Position numbers and translations under genes: made by a program. Below are positions 38,446 through 46,478 of a stretch of 64,000 nucleotides of DNA, piece by piece; within the stretch, counting starts at the first letter, position 1; each line of letters opens with the position of its first letter. The notes below the pieces were generated by a model, which was not told the DNA's origin, searched no databases, and worked only from the letters and a program-made list of their open reading frames with translations. The DNA comes from Ornithinimicrobium pekingense DSM 21552 (lineage in GTDB: Bacteria; Actinomycetota; Actinomycetes; Actinomycetales; Dermatophilaceae), in assembly GCF_000421185.1 (NCBI RefSeq), contig NZ_ATWJ01000001.1:124001-188000 (forward strand), given 5' to 3'.

Positions 38446-39073
38446 GTTTCTTCTCCAGCTTCTGCATGAGGACCGCGGTGGGATAGCTGGCCAGCAGGAA
38501 GAGCAGGCCGGCCAGGGACATCGCCTCGATGTAGGAGAAGTTCTGCCCGCCGAACTCGCGCGCGCGGGTGACCATCTCCGGGACCGAGATGAAGATCAGG
38601 AACGGGGTGTCCTTGAACATCGCGATGGCCCAGTTGCCCAGGGAGGGCAGCGTGTTGCGGACCGCCTGGGGCAGGATCACCGCACGCCAGGTCCGGGACT
38701 GCGGCAGCGACAGCGCCTTGGCGGCCTCCCACTGCCCCTTGCGGATGGACTCGATCCCGGCGCGGTAGGACTCCGCCATGTAGGTCGAGTAGTGCACCCC
38801 GAACACGAGGATGCCCACCGTCATCGGGCTCAGCCCGGTGAAGGCGTAGTAGATCACCAGCAGGTGGACCGGCAGGGGCGTCATCCGGATGAAGTCCAGG
38901 ACGAAGGCCAGCGGACGGGCCAGCGGACCGGGCAGCTCGCGCAGGGCGATCGCCCACACCAGACCCAGCACGGCGGCCAGCAGCGAGCTGGCCACGGTGA
39001 CCACGAGCGTGACCTTGAGGAAGGCCACCACGAGGATCGGCAGCGCCTCCAGGAAGAGCTCGGTCTCGAACAT
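38435..39073 (-). CDS. ehuD: Ectoine/hydroxyectoine ABC transporter permease
   Basis: HisM-type inner membrane permease, 212 aa, about 5 helices. Starts in a periplasm-facing segment MFETELFLEALPILVVAFLK; the ATPase-contacting EAA loop is EAAKALSLPQSRTWRAVILPQAVRNTLPSL. Second permease of the operon, 5 bp after ehuC, forming a heterodimeric channel with it. Confidence 0.82.
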   Translation of the reverse strand: MFETELFLEALPILVVAFLKVTLVVTVASSLLAAVLGLVWAIALRELPGPLARPLAFVLDFIRMTPLPVHLLVIYYAFTGLSPMTVGILVFGVHYSTYMAESYRAGIESIRKGQWEAAKALSLPQSRTWRAVILPQAVRNTLPSLGNWAIAMFKDTPFLIFISVPEMVTRAREFGGQNFSYIEAMSLAGLLFLLASYPTAVLMQKLEKKLAY

Positions 39074-39078
39074 CTACG

Positions 39079-39834
39079 TCACCTCGTTCCCGTCGACCCG
39101 CCAGGGGCAGCCGCCCCGGCCATCACCTGGTCCGCGTCCTGCCGGGCCTTGCGGACCTCGAAGTCGCCCAGCCCCAGCCGACGCTGGGCGCGGGCCTCCA
39201 GACGCCGCAGCACGAGGGAGACGCTCCAGGCGATCACGAAGTAGATCAGCAGCGCGGCCAGGAAGGCCGGCCACGTGCCCACCTCCCGGCGGACCTGCTC
39301 GGACTCGAAGGTCAGGTCGTTGAGCAGCACCAGGCCCACGACGGCGGTGCCCTTGACGAGCATGACCATCAGGTTGTTGAAGCCGGGGAGCATGAGCGCC
39401 CAGGCCTGCGGCCAGATGACCCGGCGCATCTTGGTCTGCCACGGCATCGACAGGGCGGTCGCGGTCTCCCACTGCCCCGCCGGGACGGCGTTGAGGGAGC
39501 CCCGGACCACCTCGGCCCCGTATGCGCCGTAGTTCAGCCCCAGGGCCAGGATGGCCGTCCAGGTGCCGCCCAGGCTGTCCATACCGGTCAGCGACGGCAG
39601 GACGTAGAAGAGGAAGAACAGCTGCACGACGAGAGAGGTGCCGCGGAAGAACTCCACGACCACCCGGGCGACGACGCGCAGCCACCGTGACCCCTGGTGC
39701 ATCGACACGCCGAGCACGACGGCGACGAGCACCATCAGCACGGCCCCGCCGAGGAAGGACAGGAGGGTGTCGCGCAGACCCTCCGCCAGCAGCCTCGGCA
39801 GGGCCGTGCCGAGGTCCGTGAGGAACTCGACCAC
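39079..39834 (-). CDS. ehuC: Ectoine/hydroxyectoine ABC transporter permease
   Basis: HisM-type permease, 251 aa. Several helices; EAA loop ETATALSMPWQTKMRRVIWPQAWALMLPGF; FFRGTSLVVQLFFLFYVLP is typical of polar amino-acid permeases. The start is uncertain: GTG at 39832-39834 (VVEFLTDLG) lies 12 bp past the ehuB stop with no good Shine-Dalgarno. A charged C-terminal tail of about 35 residues follows the last helix. Confidence 0.8.
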   Translation of the reverse strand: MVEFLTDLGTALPRLLAEGLRDTLLSFLGGAVLMVLVAVVLGVSMHQGSRWLRVVARVVVEFFRGTSLVVQLFFLFYVLPSLTGMDSLGGTWTAILALGLNYGAYGAEVVRGSLNAVPAGQWETATALSMPWQTKMRRVIWPQAWALMLPGFNNLMVMLVKGTAVVGLVLLNDLTFESEQVRREVGTWPAFLAALLIYFVIAWSVSLVLRRLEARAQRRLGLGDFEVRKARQDADQVMAGAAAPGGSTGTR

Positions 39835-39845
39835 GGACCGGGGAC

Positions 39846-40757
39846 TCAGCCGCCGGCCTGGTCGGCGGCCTCGTTCGCGGCCTCCAGGTCGTTGTCGCAG
39901 AGCATCTGGGCGGTCAGGCCCTCCGGCGGACGCTCGGCGTCGGTGAACCCGAACTCGCCGACGAGCTCCTCGAAGCGCGCCTGGTCGCCGACGATCTTGG
40001 CGAGCTCCTCGTTGTAGGCCTCGAGCAGGTCGGTGTCCTCCGGGCGGAAGACGGTCGAGCCGGCGCTGATCTGCTTGACGCCGTCGACCTCGGCGACGAA
40101 GCCGCCGGTCGTCTCCACCCCGGCGTCGGGGTTGTCCTCGGCCATGGTGGACAGGGTGATGTTGGTCAGCGCGAAGGCGTCCGCCCGGCCGCTGCTGACC
40201 GCGTCCATGCCGTCCTGCGCGGAGTTGACCGTCATCGTGTTGCCGAGCCCGAGGTCGTCGGCGTACCCCTGCTCGATGGCCCCGGACTGCACCGCCAGGG
40301 TCAGGTCGGTGTCCGCGATGCTGGCGAAGTCGCTCAGGCCCTCGGGGTTGCCCTCGGGCACCATGAGCGTGCTGGTGTACATGATCGTGGGCTCGGCGAA
40401 CGCGGCCCGCTCGCAGCGGTCCGGCAGGATCGACATACCCGCGGAGACGGCGTCGTACTCGCCGGCGTTCAGGCCGGGGATGAGCGCGTCCCACTCGACG
40501 AGCTGGCCCTCGACGTTCTCGATGCCCATCGCGTTGAAGATCTCGGTGTCGAGCGCGATCGTGGCGCCGGTGAGCTCGCCGTCCTCCTCGTAGGAGTAAG
40601 GGATCTCGCCGGCGAAGGCGACCTTGATGGTGCCCTCCTCCTGGACGCGCTCCAGGGTGGATCCGGCCTCCTCGCCGGAGCCGCCGTCACCGCAGGCGGT
40701 GAGCGCCAGGCCGGCGGCGCTGAACGCCGCGAGGAGGGAGATGCGTGACTTGGTCAT
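39846..40757 (-). CDS. ehuB: Ectoine/hydroxyectoine-binding lipoprotein
   Basis: Periplasmic-type binding lipoprotein (SBP family 3), 303 aa. The lipobox is LALTACGD; the mature domain includes IKVAFAGEIPYSYEEDG, GIENVEGQLVEWDALIPGL and DAVSAGMSILPDRCERAAF, close to EhuB. Captures compatible solutes outside the cell and delivers them to EhuCD. ATG at 40755-40757; AAAGGA lies about 13 bases upstream. First gene of the operon; the 310-bp promoter region upstream contains an inverted repeat. Uptake without nearby ectA-C suggests scavenging of osmoprotectants or carbon and nitrogen. Confidence 0.85.
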   Translation of the reverse strand: MTKSRISLLAAFSAAGLALTACGDGGSGEEAGSTLERVQEEGTIKVAFAGEIPYSYEEDGELTGATIALDTEIFNAMGIENVEGQLVEWDALIPGLNAGEYDAVSAGMSILPDRCERAAFAEPTIMYTSTLMVPEGNPEGLSDFASIADTDLTLAVQSGAIEQGYADDLGLGNTMTVNSAQDGMDAVSSGRADAFALTNITLSTMAEDNPDAGVETTGGFVAEVDGVKQISAGSTVFRPEDTDLLEAYNEELAKIVGDQARFEELVGEFGFTDAERPPEGLTAQMLCDNDLEAANEAADQAGG

Positions 40758-41069
40758 GATGCGACCACGGTCCTTTCGGTTGGACGAGGCACATGCCTCT
40801 CGCACCGCATGCGGAAAGCACGCCGCGGGGAGCACGTCGCCCCGATTGGACTGGTTACACGGGATGTCTCGAACATAACGAGACCCGCGCCGAGGCCTCA
40901 ATCGATGACCCGCGAATATGCAGGTCAAAATGCCGATCGTTATGGTTTTGTCACTTCGGCGAGACCCGTTCGTGATCGCACGGGCGGAAAATCCCGGTCC
41001 GGCAGCGCACCCAGCCGACGTCCAGCGACCTGCCAGGAACGTTCCACGCGGGGGTGCGACAGTGACGCC
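40758..41069. promoter_or_regulatory. Divergent 312-bp intergenic region between ehuB and htrA
   Basis: The least GC-rich stretch of the window; no gene seen. It holds the presumed ehuB promoter (minus-strand TGTAAC near 40852-40857) and a possible htrA promoter (TATGGT at 40936-40941). The inverted repeat at 40866-40884 overlaps the likely ehuB -35. Confidence 0.5.
40866..40884. promoter_or_regulatory. Operator-like inverted repeat upstream of ehuB
   Basis: GTCTCG-AACATAA-CGAGAC: perfect 6-bp arms around a 7-base AT-rich centre, a geometry seen for dimeric HTH repressors. It overlaps the inferred -35 region of ehuB. The regulator is not in the window. Confidence 0.45.
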
Positions 41070-42269
41070 ATGACCACGACGCCGACCGAGCAGCAGCAGC
41101 CCCGCCCCGAGTCCCGCCCGCCGTCCCGGCCGGGCAGCCGCTGGGCCGACATCGGGATCGCCAGCCTGCTGTCGGCCATCCTGGCCACCGGTGGGACCTG
41201 GGCGGTCGTCACCGGCACCGGGGCGGGCACGACGGACGAGGGCCAGCCGTCGACCCCCGTGAGCGCCTCCCCGGCGGACGACGGCGACACCGCCACCGGC
41301 ACCCCCGTCTCCTTCGAGCCCGCCGAGGACTGGGCCGGGGTCGCGCAGGCGGTCAGCCCCAGCGTCGTGTCGATCGAGGTGGCCGGCCAGGCCGGCCAGG
41401 GAGCCGGCTCCGGCGTCGTCTGGGACGACCAGGGGCACGTCATCACCAACGCCCACGTCGTCGAGGGCGCGCAGGCCGTGCAGGTGGTGCTGGCCGACGG
41501 CCGCCGCTACGACGCCACGCTCGCCGGCTCCGACCCCTCCAGCGACCTGGCCGTCCTCTCCCTCGCCAGCCCGCCGGCCGACCTGGCGCCCGTCGCCGTG
41601 GGTGACGACACGCAGCTGACCGTGGGTGACCCGGTCATGGCCGTCGGCAACCCGCTCGGGCTCTCCGGCACCGTCACGACCGGCATCGTCAGCGCCCTCG
41701 ACCGGCCCGTGACCACCCGTGCCGCCGGGGGTGGCACGGCCGCCGCCCAGCGGGTCGTCACCAACGCCATCCAGACCTCGGCGGCGATCAACCCCGGCAA
41801 CTCCGGCGGCGCCCTGGTCAACGCCGCCGGCGAGCTCGTCGGCATCAACTCCTCCATCGCCTCCATCCCCGCCCCCGGCCAGTCGCAGGCGGGCTCGATC
41901 GGGATCGGCTTCGCCATCCCGGCCGGCAAGGTCCGGCTCATCGCCGACCAGCTCATCGAGGACGGCACCGCCGAGCACGCCTTCCTGGGGGTCGGGCTCG
42001 GCGACGGCACCGCGCAGTCCGAGGACGCCCTGCGCACCGGCGCGCTGGTGGCCCAGGTCGAGCCCGGCTCACCCGCGGCGGAGGCCGGCCTGCAGGACGG
42101 TGACGTCATCGTCAGCATCGACGGGGAGCAGGTCCCCTCGAGCCTGGCTCTGGTCGGGCAGGTCCGCGAGCGCGGCACCGGCGACGAGGCCGAGCTGGAG
42201 TTCGTCCGCGACGGGCAGCTGCAGCGCGTCTCGGTGACGCTGGCCACGCGGCCCGACGAGCAGCCCTGA
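41070..42269 (+). CDS. HtrA/DegP-like membrane-anchored serine protease with PDZ domain
   Basis: Trypsin-like protease, 399 aa. A short cytoplasmic Gln/Pro-rich N-terminus, one transmembrane helix at about residues 28-50, and a Thr/Ser/Asp-rich linker precede the protease domain. The catalytic triad is His in ITNAHVVEG, Asp in SSDLAVLSL and Ser in NPGNSGGALV. A PDZ domain (AFLGVGLGD to the end; SPAAEAGLQDGDVIVSIDG) follows. Degrades or refolds misfolded exported proteins. ATG at 41070. Transcribed away from ehuB. Confidence 0.93.
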   Translation: MTTTPTEQQQPRPESRPPSRPGSRWADIGIASLLSAILATGGTWAVVTGTGAGTTDEGQPSTPVSASPADDGDTATGTPVSFEPAEDWAGVAQAVSPSVVSIEVAGQAGQGAGSGVVWDDQGHVITNAHVVEGAQAVQVVLADGRRYDATLAGSDPSSDLAVLSLASPPADLAPVAVGDDTQLTVGDPVMAVGNPLGLSGTVTTGIVSALDRPVTTRAAGGGTAAAQRVVTNAIQTSAAINPGNSGGALVNAAGELVGINSSIASIPAPGQSQAGSIGIGFAIPAGKVRLIADQLIEDGTAEHAFLGVGLGDGTAQSEDALRTGALVAQVEPGSPAAEAGLQDGDVIVSIDGEQVPSSLALVGQVRERGTGDEAELEFVRDGQLQRVSVTLATRPDEQP

Positions 42270-42330
42270 GGTCGCCGCGGCGCAGAGCCGCAGGTGACGG
42301 GGCTCGGGAAGGCTCCCGGGCGCGCGCCGA

Positions 42331-42336
42331 TGTAGG
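42331..42336 (+). promoter_or_regulatory. -10-like TAGGTT before sqdB-like gene
   Basis: TAGGTT (TANNNT) occurs near 42333, about 55 bp before the GTG start. Unlike the leaderless genes here, this one has a good Shine-Dalgarno (AAGGAG) downstream. Confidence 0.35.
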
Positions 42337-42393
42337 TTGGCCGCAGGCGTCGCCGACCGCGGCGTCCTCGGCGCGTGCAAGGAGTTCTGCCAA

Positions 42394-43629
42394 GTGAAGA
42401 TCGCTGTCCTGGGTGGCGACGGGTTCTGCGGCTGGCCCGCGGCTCTCCACCTCTCCGACCTCGGTCACGACGTGGTCATCGTCGACAACCTCTCCCGCCG
42501 GAGCATCGACGAGGAGCTCGGCGCCACCTCGCTGACGCCCATCAGGAGCATCGAGGAACGCGTCACCGCGTGGCAGGAGGTCTCCGGCCACCGGCTCGGG
42601 TTCGCCGAGCTGGACGTCGCGCAGGACTACGACGGTCTGGTCGCGCTGCTGCTGCGGGAGCGCCCGGACGCGGTGGTCCACTTCGCCGAGCAGCGCGCGG
42701 CGCCCTACTCGATGAAGTCGCCGGCCCACAAGCGCTACACGGTCGACAACAACACCAACGCCACGCACAACGTCCTGTGCGCGCTCGTCGAGACCGAGCT
42801 CGACGCCCACCTGGTGCACCTGGGCACCATGGGCGTCTACGGCTACGGCACGGCCGGGATGAAGATCCCCGAGGGCTACCTCGACGTGGAGGTCACCCCC
42901 GAGGGCGGGGCGGACGGTGACCGGGTGAGCGTGCAGATGCTCTACCCGACCAACCCGGGCTCGATCTACCACATGACCAAGTGCCTGGACCAGCAGCTGT
43001 TCGCCTACTACGCCAAGAACGACGCCCTGCGGATCACCGACCTGCACCAGGGCATCATCTGGGGCACGCACACCGACCAGACCGAACGCGACGAGCGGCT
43101 CATCAACCGCTTCGACTACGACGGCGACTACGGCACGGTGCTCAACCGCTTCCTCATGCAGGCGGCGGTCGGCTACCCGCTGACCGTGCACGGCACCGGC
43201 GGCCAGACCCGGGCGTTCATCCACATCCGCGACATGGTCCGCTGCGTGCAGATCGCCCTGGAGCACCCGCCCGCCCGGGGGGACCGCGTCAAGATCTTCA
43301 ACCAGATGACCCAGACCCACCGGGTCCGTGACCTGGCCGAGCTGGTCGCGCGGATCAGCGGCGCCACGGTGGAGATGGTGCCCAACCCGCGCCACGAGGC
43401 GGCGGAGAACGAGCTGCACGTCACCAACGACACCTTCCTCGACCTCGGTCTGCGGCCGACCCTGCTGGAGGAGGGCCTGCTCGTCGAGGTCGAGGAGGTC
43501 GCCCGGCGCTACGCCCACCGCGCCGACCTCGAGAAGATCCCGTGCACCTCGGTGTGGACCAAGGAGCAGCAGCCCGGCGTGCCCGCCTCGCGCACGACGC
43601 GGGCCGCCCCCGCCGAGCAGAGCGCCTGA
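42394..43629 (+). CDS. sqdB: UDP-sulfoquinovose synthase
   Basis: Extended SDR enzyme of the SQD1/SqdB family, 411 aa, making UDP-sulfoquinovose from UDP-glucose and sulfite. NAD motif GGDGFCGWPAALHLSDLG is the SQD1 variant of GxxGxxG. HFAEQRAAPYSMKSP, HLGTMGVYGYG and the catalytic YHMTK (Tyr-x3-Lys) are characteristic, as is TDLHQGIIWGTHTDQT. GTG at 42394 sits 9 bases after AAGGAG. It is followed after 19 bp by an SQD2-like glycosyltransferase, so the pair should make sulfoquinovosyl diacylglycerol or a related sulfolipid. Confidence 0.9.
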   Translation: MKIAVLGGDGFCGWPAALHLSDLGHDVVIVDNLSRRSIDEELGATSLTPIRSIEERVTAWQEVSGHRLGFAELDVAQDYDGLVALLLRERPDAVVHFAEQRAAPYSMKSPAHKRYTVDNNTNATHNVLCALVETELDAHLVHLGTMGVYGYGTAGMKIPEGYLDVEVTPEGGADGDRVSVQMLYPTNPGSIYHMTKCLDQQLFAYYAKNDALRITDLHQGIIWGTHTDQTERDERLINRFDYDGDYGTVLNRFLMQAAVGYPLTVHGTGGQTRAFIHIRDMVRCVQIALEHPPARGDRVKIFNQMTQTHRVRDLAELVARISGATVEMVPNPRHEAAENELHVTNDTFLDLGLRPTLLEEGLLVEVEEVARRYAHRADLEKIPCTSVWTKEQQPGVPASRTTRAAPAEQSA

Positions 43630-43648
43630 GCGGACGGCATACCCGCTC

Positions 43649-44824
43649 GTGCGCATCGCGCTGTTCACCGAGGTCTTCCTGCCCAAGGTCGACGGGGTCG
43701 TCACGCGGATCACCCGCACCCTGGACCAGCTCACCGAGCTGGGGCACGAGGCACTGGTCTTCGCCCCCGGTGAGCCGCCGCAGAGCTACGGCCCGCACCG
43801 CGTCGTGAAGGTGCGCTCGGTGTCGTTCCGGCCGTGGTACCCCGAGATCATGGTGGGCCTGCCCACACCGCGGATCGCGCGGGAGATGATCGACTTCCGG
43901 CCCGACGTGGTCCATGCGGTCAACCCGGTGTGGCTCGCCGCCTACGGCGTCCTGTCTGCCCGGCGCCGCAACCTGCCGCTGCTGGCCTCCTTCCACACCG
44001 ACGTGCCGTCGTACACGACGCGCCTGGGCAACGGGCTCTCGCTCCTGCGCGCACCCTCGCAGGGCTGGATCACGGGGATGCACAACCTCGCCGAGGTCAA
44101 CCTGTGCACGTCCCAGCAGATGGTCGACCGTGCGCGCGAGGTCGGCATCCGCGAGGTGGACCTGTGGCCCAAGGCGGTCGACACCGTCGCCTACCACCCG
44201 GGCGCCGCGACGGAGGCCATGCGGCACCGCCTCACCGACGGGCACCCGCAGGCGCCGCTGGTCCTCTACGTCGGGCGGCTCTCCCGGGAGAAGGACCTGG
44301 ACCAGCTGCTCGAGCCGCTGCGCCGCCTCGGCGGGTATGGCGTGCGCCTCGCCCTCGTCGGCTCGGGGCCCGGCCGGGAGGAGCTGCAGCAGATGTTTGC
44401 CGGGACGCCGACCGTGTTCACCGGCTACCTCGGTGGTTCGGACCTGGCCGCGGCGTACGCGTCGGCGGACGTCTTTGCCTTTCCCTCGACGACGGAGACG
44501 CTGGGGCTGGTCGCCCTGGAGTCGATGGCCAGCGGCGTGCCGGTCGTGGGCGCCGACGCCGGCGGGATCCCGTTCGTCATCGACGACGGGCGGACCGGGT
44601 TCCTGGTGCCGCCCGGCGACACCGACGCGCTGACCGACCGGCTCGAGCGGCTGGTCGCCGACCCGTCGCTGCGCGAGCGGATGGGCGCTGCCGCCCGTGA
44701 GGACGCCGAGCAGCACTCGTGGCGCGCGGCCACCGAGGCGCTGGTCGGCTTCTACGAGCTGGCGCTGCAGCGGCACGTCGGGCGCCGACCGGTGCCGCTG
44801 CCCCTGCGCGCGCTCCGCCCCTGA
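43649..44824 (+). CDS. GT4 glycosyltransferase, SqdX/SQD2-like sulfolipid synthase
   Basis: Glycosyltransferase family 4, 391 aa. N-terminal acceptor domain begins IALFTEVFLPKVDGVVTRI; the donor domain has LVLYVGRLSREKDLDQLL, FTGYLGGSDLAAAYASADVF and the E(x)7E motif TETLGLVALESMASG. The phrase LWPKAVDTVAYHP and the overall alignment recall SQD2. Next to sqdB, the likely reaction is transfer of sulfoquinovose to diacylglycerol. Related mannosyltransferases of actinobacteria (PimB/MgtA) look similar, so the neighbour decides. GTG at 43649. Convergent with a DUF1648 gene across a 17-bp-arm hairpin. Confidence 0.8.
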   Translation: MRIALFTEVFLPKVDGVVTRITRTLDQLTELGHEALVFAPGEPPQSYGPHRVVKVRSVSFRPWYPEIMVGLPTPRIAREMIDFRPDVVHAVNPVWLAAYGVLSARRRNLPLLASFHTDVPSYTTRLGNGLSLLRAPSQGWITGMHNLAEVNLCTSQQMVDRAREVGIREVDLWPKAVDTVAYHPGAATEAMRHRLTDGHPQAPLVLYVGRLSREKDLDQLLEPLRRLGGYGVRLALVGSGPGREELQQMFAGTPTVFTGYLGGSDLAAAYASADVFAFPSTTETLGLVALESMASGVPVVGADAGGIPFVIDDGRTGFLVPPGDTDALTDRLERLVADPSLRERMGAAAREDAEQHSWRAATEALVGFYELALQRHVGRRPVPLPLRALRP

Positions 44825-44934
44825 GGTCGGAAGGCCTCGCGCCGGCGGCGGCTCCCGGACGCCAGCGCCCCACGGCAGTTAGCGGCTGCTGCGGGCAGCA
44901 GCGGCTACGGGCAGGCAGCGCCTCCCGGTGCGGG

Positions 44935-44989
44935 CAAGGTTGTGCCGGACATGCACCGCTCCCGGGGCTGCCTGTCCGGCACAACCTTG
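44935..44989. terminator. Perfect 17-bp inverted repeat between convergent genes
   Basis: CAAGGTTGTGCCGGACA at 44935-44951 and its exact complement at 44973-44989, loop 21 bases. It lies between the glycosyltransferase stop and the DUF1648 gene end, so it may be a bidirectional terminator. Its arms are longer than usual. Confidence 0.65.
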
Positions 44990-45004
44990 TCTCCGCGGAC
45001 CGAC

Positions 45005-45988
45005 TCAGCGACCGGCGCGCAGGCGCAGGCCCTCCAGGACGCCGGCCGCCGCGACCGGCTCGTCGAGGGTGATGACGAACCGCCGGTCCCCCCGCTGCAC
45101 CTGCAGCGCCGGGCCTGACCGGGTGACGACCGCCGTCGCGCCGGGCACGGACCGGACGCCGTAGCCGCCGAAGTCTCCCGGCCGCACCTCGACGATGCTC
45201 ACCCCGGTGACGTCCTCCAGCGGCACGCGGCCGCGCGGCACCCCGAGCGCGGAGCGCCAGGTCAGCCCGGAGCGGTCGACGGTCACCCGGAAGATCGTCG
45301 TGGCCGGGAAGAGCAGCAGCATCAGGAGCACGACGAGCCAGAGCCACCAGATGCCGGACACCAGCGTGGCGGCCACCACCGCGATCACGCTGCCGAGCAG
45401 CGCCCAGATCATCACCTGCGAGCTGCGCACGTCGCCGAACCAGGACACCCGGTCGGTCGGCGTGATCTCGATCGGCTCGACGGCGACGGGGTCGGGCTGC
45501 GGCAGGGCCGGCGGGAGAACGGCGGCGGTCAGCAGCCCCACGCCCAGGGCGGCGGCGAGCGGCCAGAGGACCGCCCAGGCAGCCAGCTGCAGGTCGGTCG
45601 TGTCGGTCAGGCCGCGCTGCGACCACAGCAGGTGCCCGAAGAGCGCCACCAGGCCGGCGGCGAGGCCGGTGACCAGCGCCGAGGTGAGCCGCGCCGACGC
45701 GCCGCGCCACCACTGCCCGGCGGCGAAGACCACCAGGAGCAGCACGGGCAGGCCGACCGCGAACACGCCGAAGCTCACCAGCGCGACGGAGCGGCCGAGC
45801 CAGCCGTCCGACGTGCCGTCGAGGCCGAAGTGGACCGCGATGCGGCCGGGCAGCTCGCCGGCGACGAGCGCGACGACGGCGAGGTAGGCCGCCGCGCACA
45901 CGGCCAGCACCGCCGAGGTGGCGCTCACGTGGGCGCGCCGCACCCGCTGCTCCTGCGGGGTGAGAGAGGTGGTCGGGGAGGTGGTCAT
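45005..45988 (-). CDS. DUF1648-domain membrane protein
   Basis: Membrane protein, 327 aa, about 7 helices. The N-terminal part has the DUF1648 signature LPGRIAVHFGLDGTSDGWLGR between the first two helices. The C-terminal 90 residues form a soluble domain (TIFRVTVDRSGLTWRSALGVP) resembling a PH-like fold. The ATG overlaps the TGA of the GntR regulator gene, the standard arrangement in which a YtrA-type GntR protein controls a membrane protein gene. Function unknown. Confidence 0.78.
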   Translation of the reverse strand: MTTSPTTSLTPQEQRVRRAHVSATSAVLAVCAAAYLAVVALVAGELPGRIAVHFGLDGTSDGWLGRSVALVSFGVFAVGLPVLLLVVFAAGQWWRGASARLTSALVTGLAAGLVALFGHLLWSQRGLTDTTDLQLAAWAVLWPLAAALGVGLLTAAVLPPALPQPDPVAVEPIEITPTDRVSWFGDVRSSQVMIWALLGSVIAVVAATLVSGIWWLWLVVLLMLLLFPATTIFRVTVDRSGLTWRSALGVPRGRVPLEDVTGVSIVEVRPGDFGGYGVRSVPGATAVVTRSGPALQVQRGDRRFVITLDEPVAAAGVLEGLRLRAGR

Positions 45989-46350
45989 CAGGGGTCTCCT
46001 TCGCCGTCGAGGGCGTCCAGGGCGTGGTGCAGGTCGCTCAGGGGTATGTCGTGCCGTCGGGCCAGGGCGACCAGGTCGCGGACCGCGGTGCTCACCTCGT
46101 CGGGCGGGGCGGGGACGTCGACCACGACGGCTCCCCGACCGCGCCGCAGCTCGATGACGCCCTCGTCGCGCAGGTCCCCGTAGGCGCGCAGCACCGTGTG
46201 CATGTTGACGTCCAGGGAGCGGGCCAGCTCGCGGGCGGCCGGCAGCCGGTCGCCCCCGCTCAGCTCCCCCACGGCGAGGGCACGGCGGACCTCGCGCGCG
46301 ATCTGGGTGTAGATCGGCTCGGTGGCGCGGGTGTCGATGCGGATGAGCAC
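45988..46350 (-). CDS. GntR-family (YtrA subfamily) regulator
   Basis: Short transcription factor, 120 aa. N-terminal winged helix: PIYTQIAREVRRALAVGELSGGDRLPAARELARSLDVNMHTVLRAYGDL, which is the GntR DNA-binding signature. Only a short C-terminal helix region remains, as in YtrA-type regulators that act as repressors of adjacent membrane or transport genes. GTG at 46348-46350 is 8 bases after TATACG, indicating a leaderless message. Likely autorepressor. Confidence 0.88.
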   Translation of the reverse strand: MLIRIDTRATEPIYTQIAREVRRALAVGELSGGDRLPAARELARSLDVNMHTVLRAYGDLRDEGVIELRRGRGAVVVDVPAPPDEVSTAVRDLVALARRHDIPLSDLHHALDALDGEGDP

Positions 46351-46358
46351 GCCCCGAT

Positions 46359-46384
46359 CGTATAGTTCTAGTTTCTTTATAACA
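46359..46384 (-). promoter_or_regulatory. AT-rich promoter of the GntR-DUF1648 operon
   Basis: Minus strand: CTTGTTATAAAGAAACTAG followed by TATACG (46364-46359). TATACG is a good -10 and ends 8 bases before the GTG start; ACTTGT or TTGTTA may serve as -35. This is one of the few AT-rich patches in the window and the natural place for the GntR operator. Confidence 0.6.
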
Positions 46385-46478
46385 AGTGCAGCGGGTCATG
46401 AGTGGTCGAACCCCTGGCCCGAGCGTCTCGCCAGGGTGTAACCTCGCTCCTCCCCCACTCCCGGAGCCGAGGTCTGTC

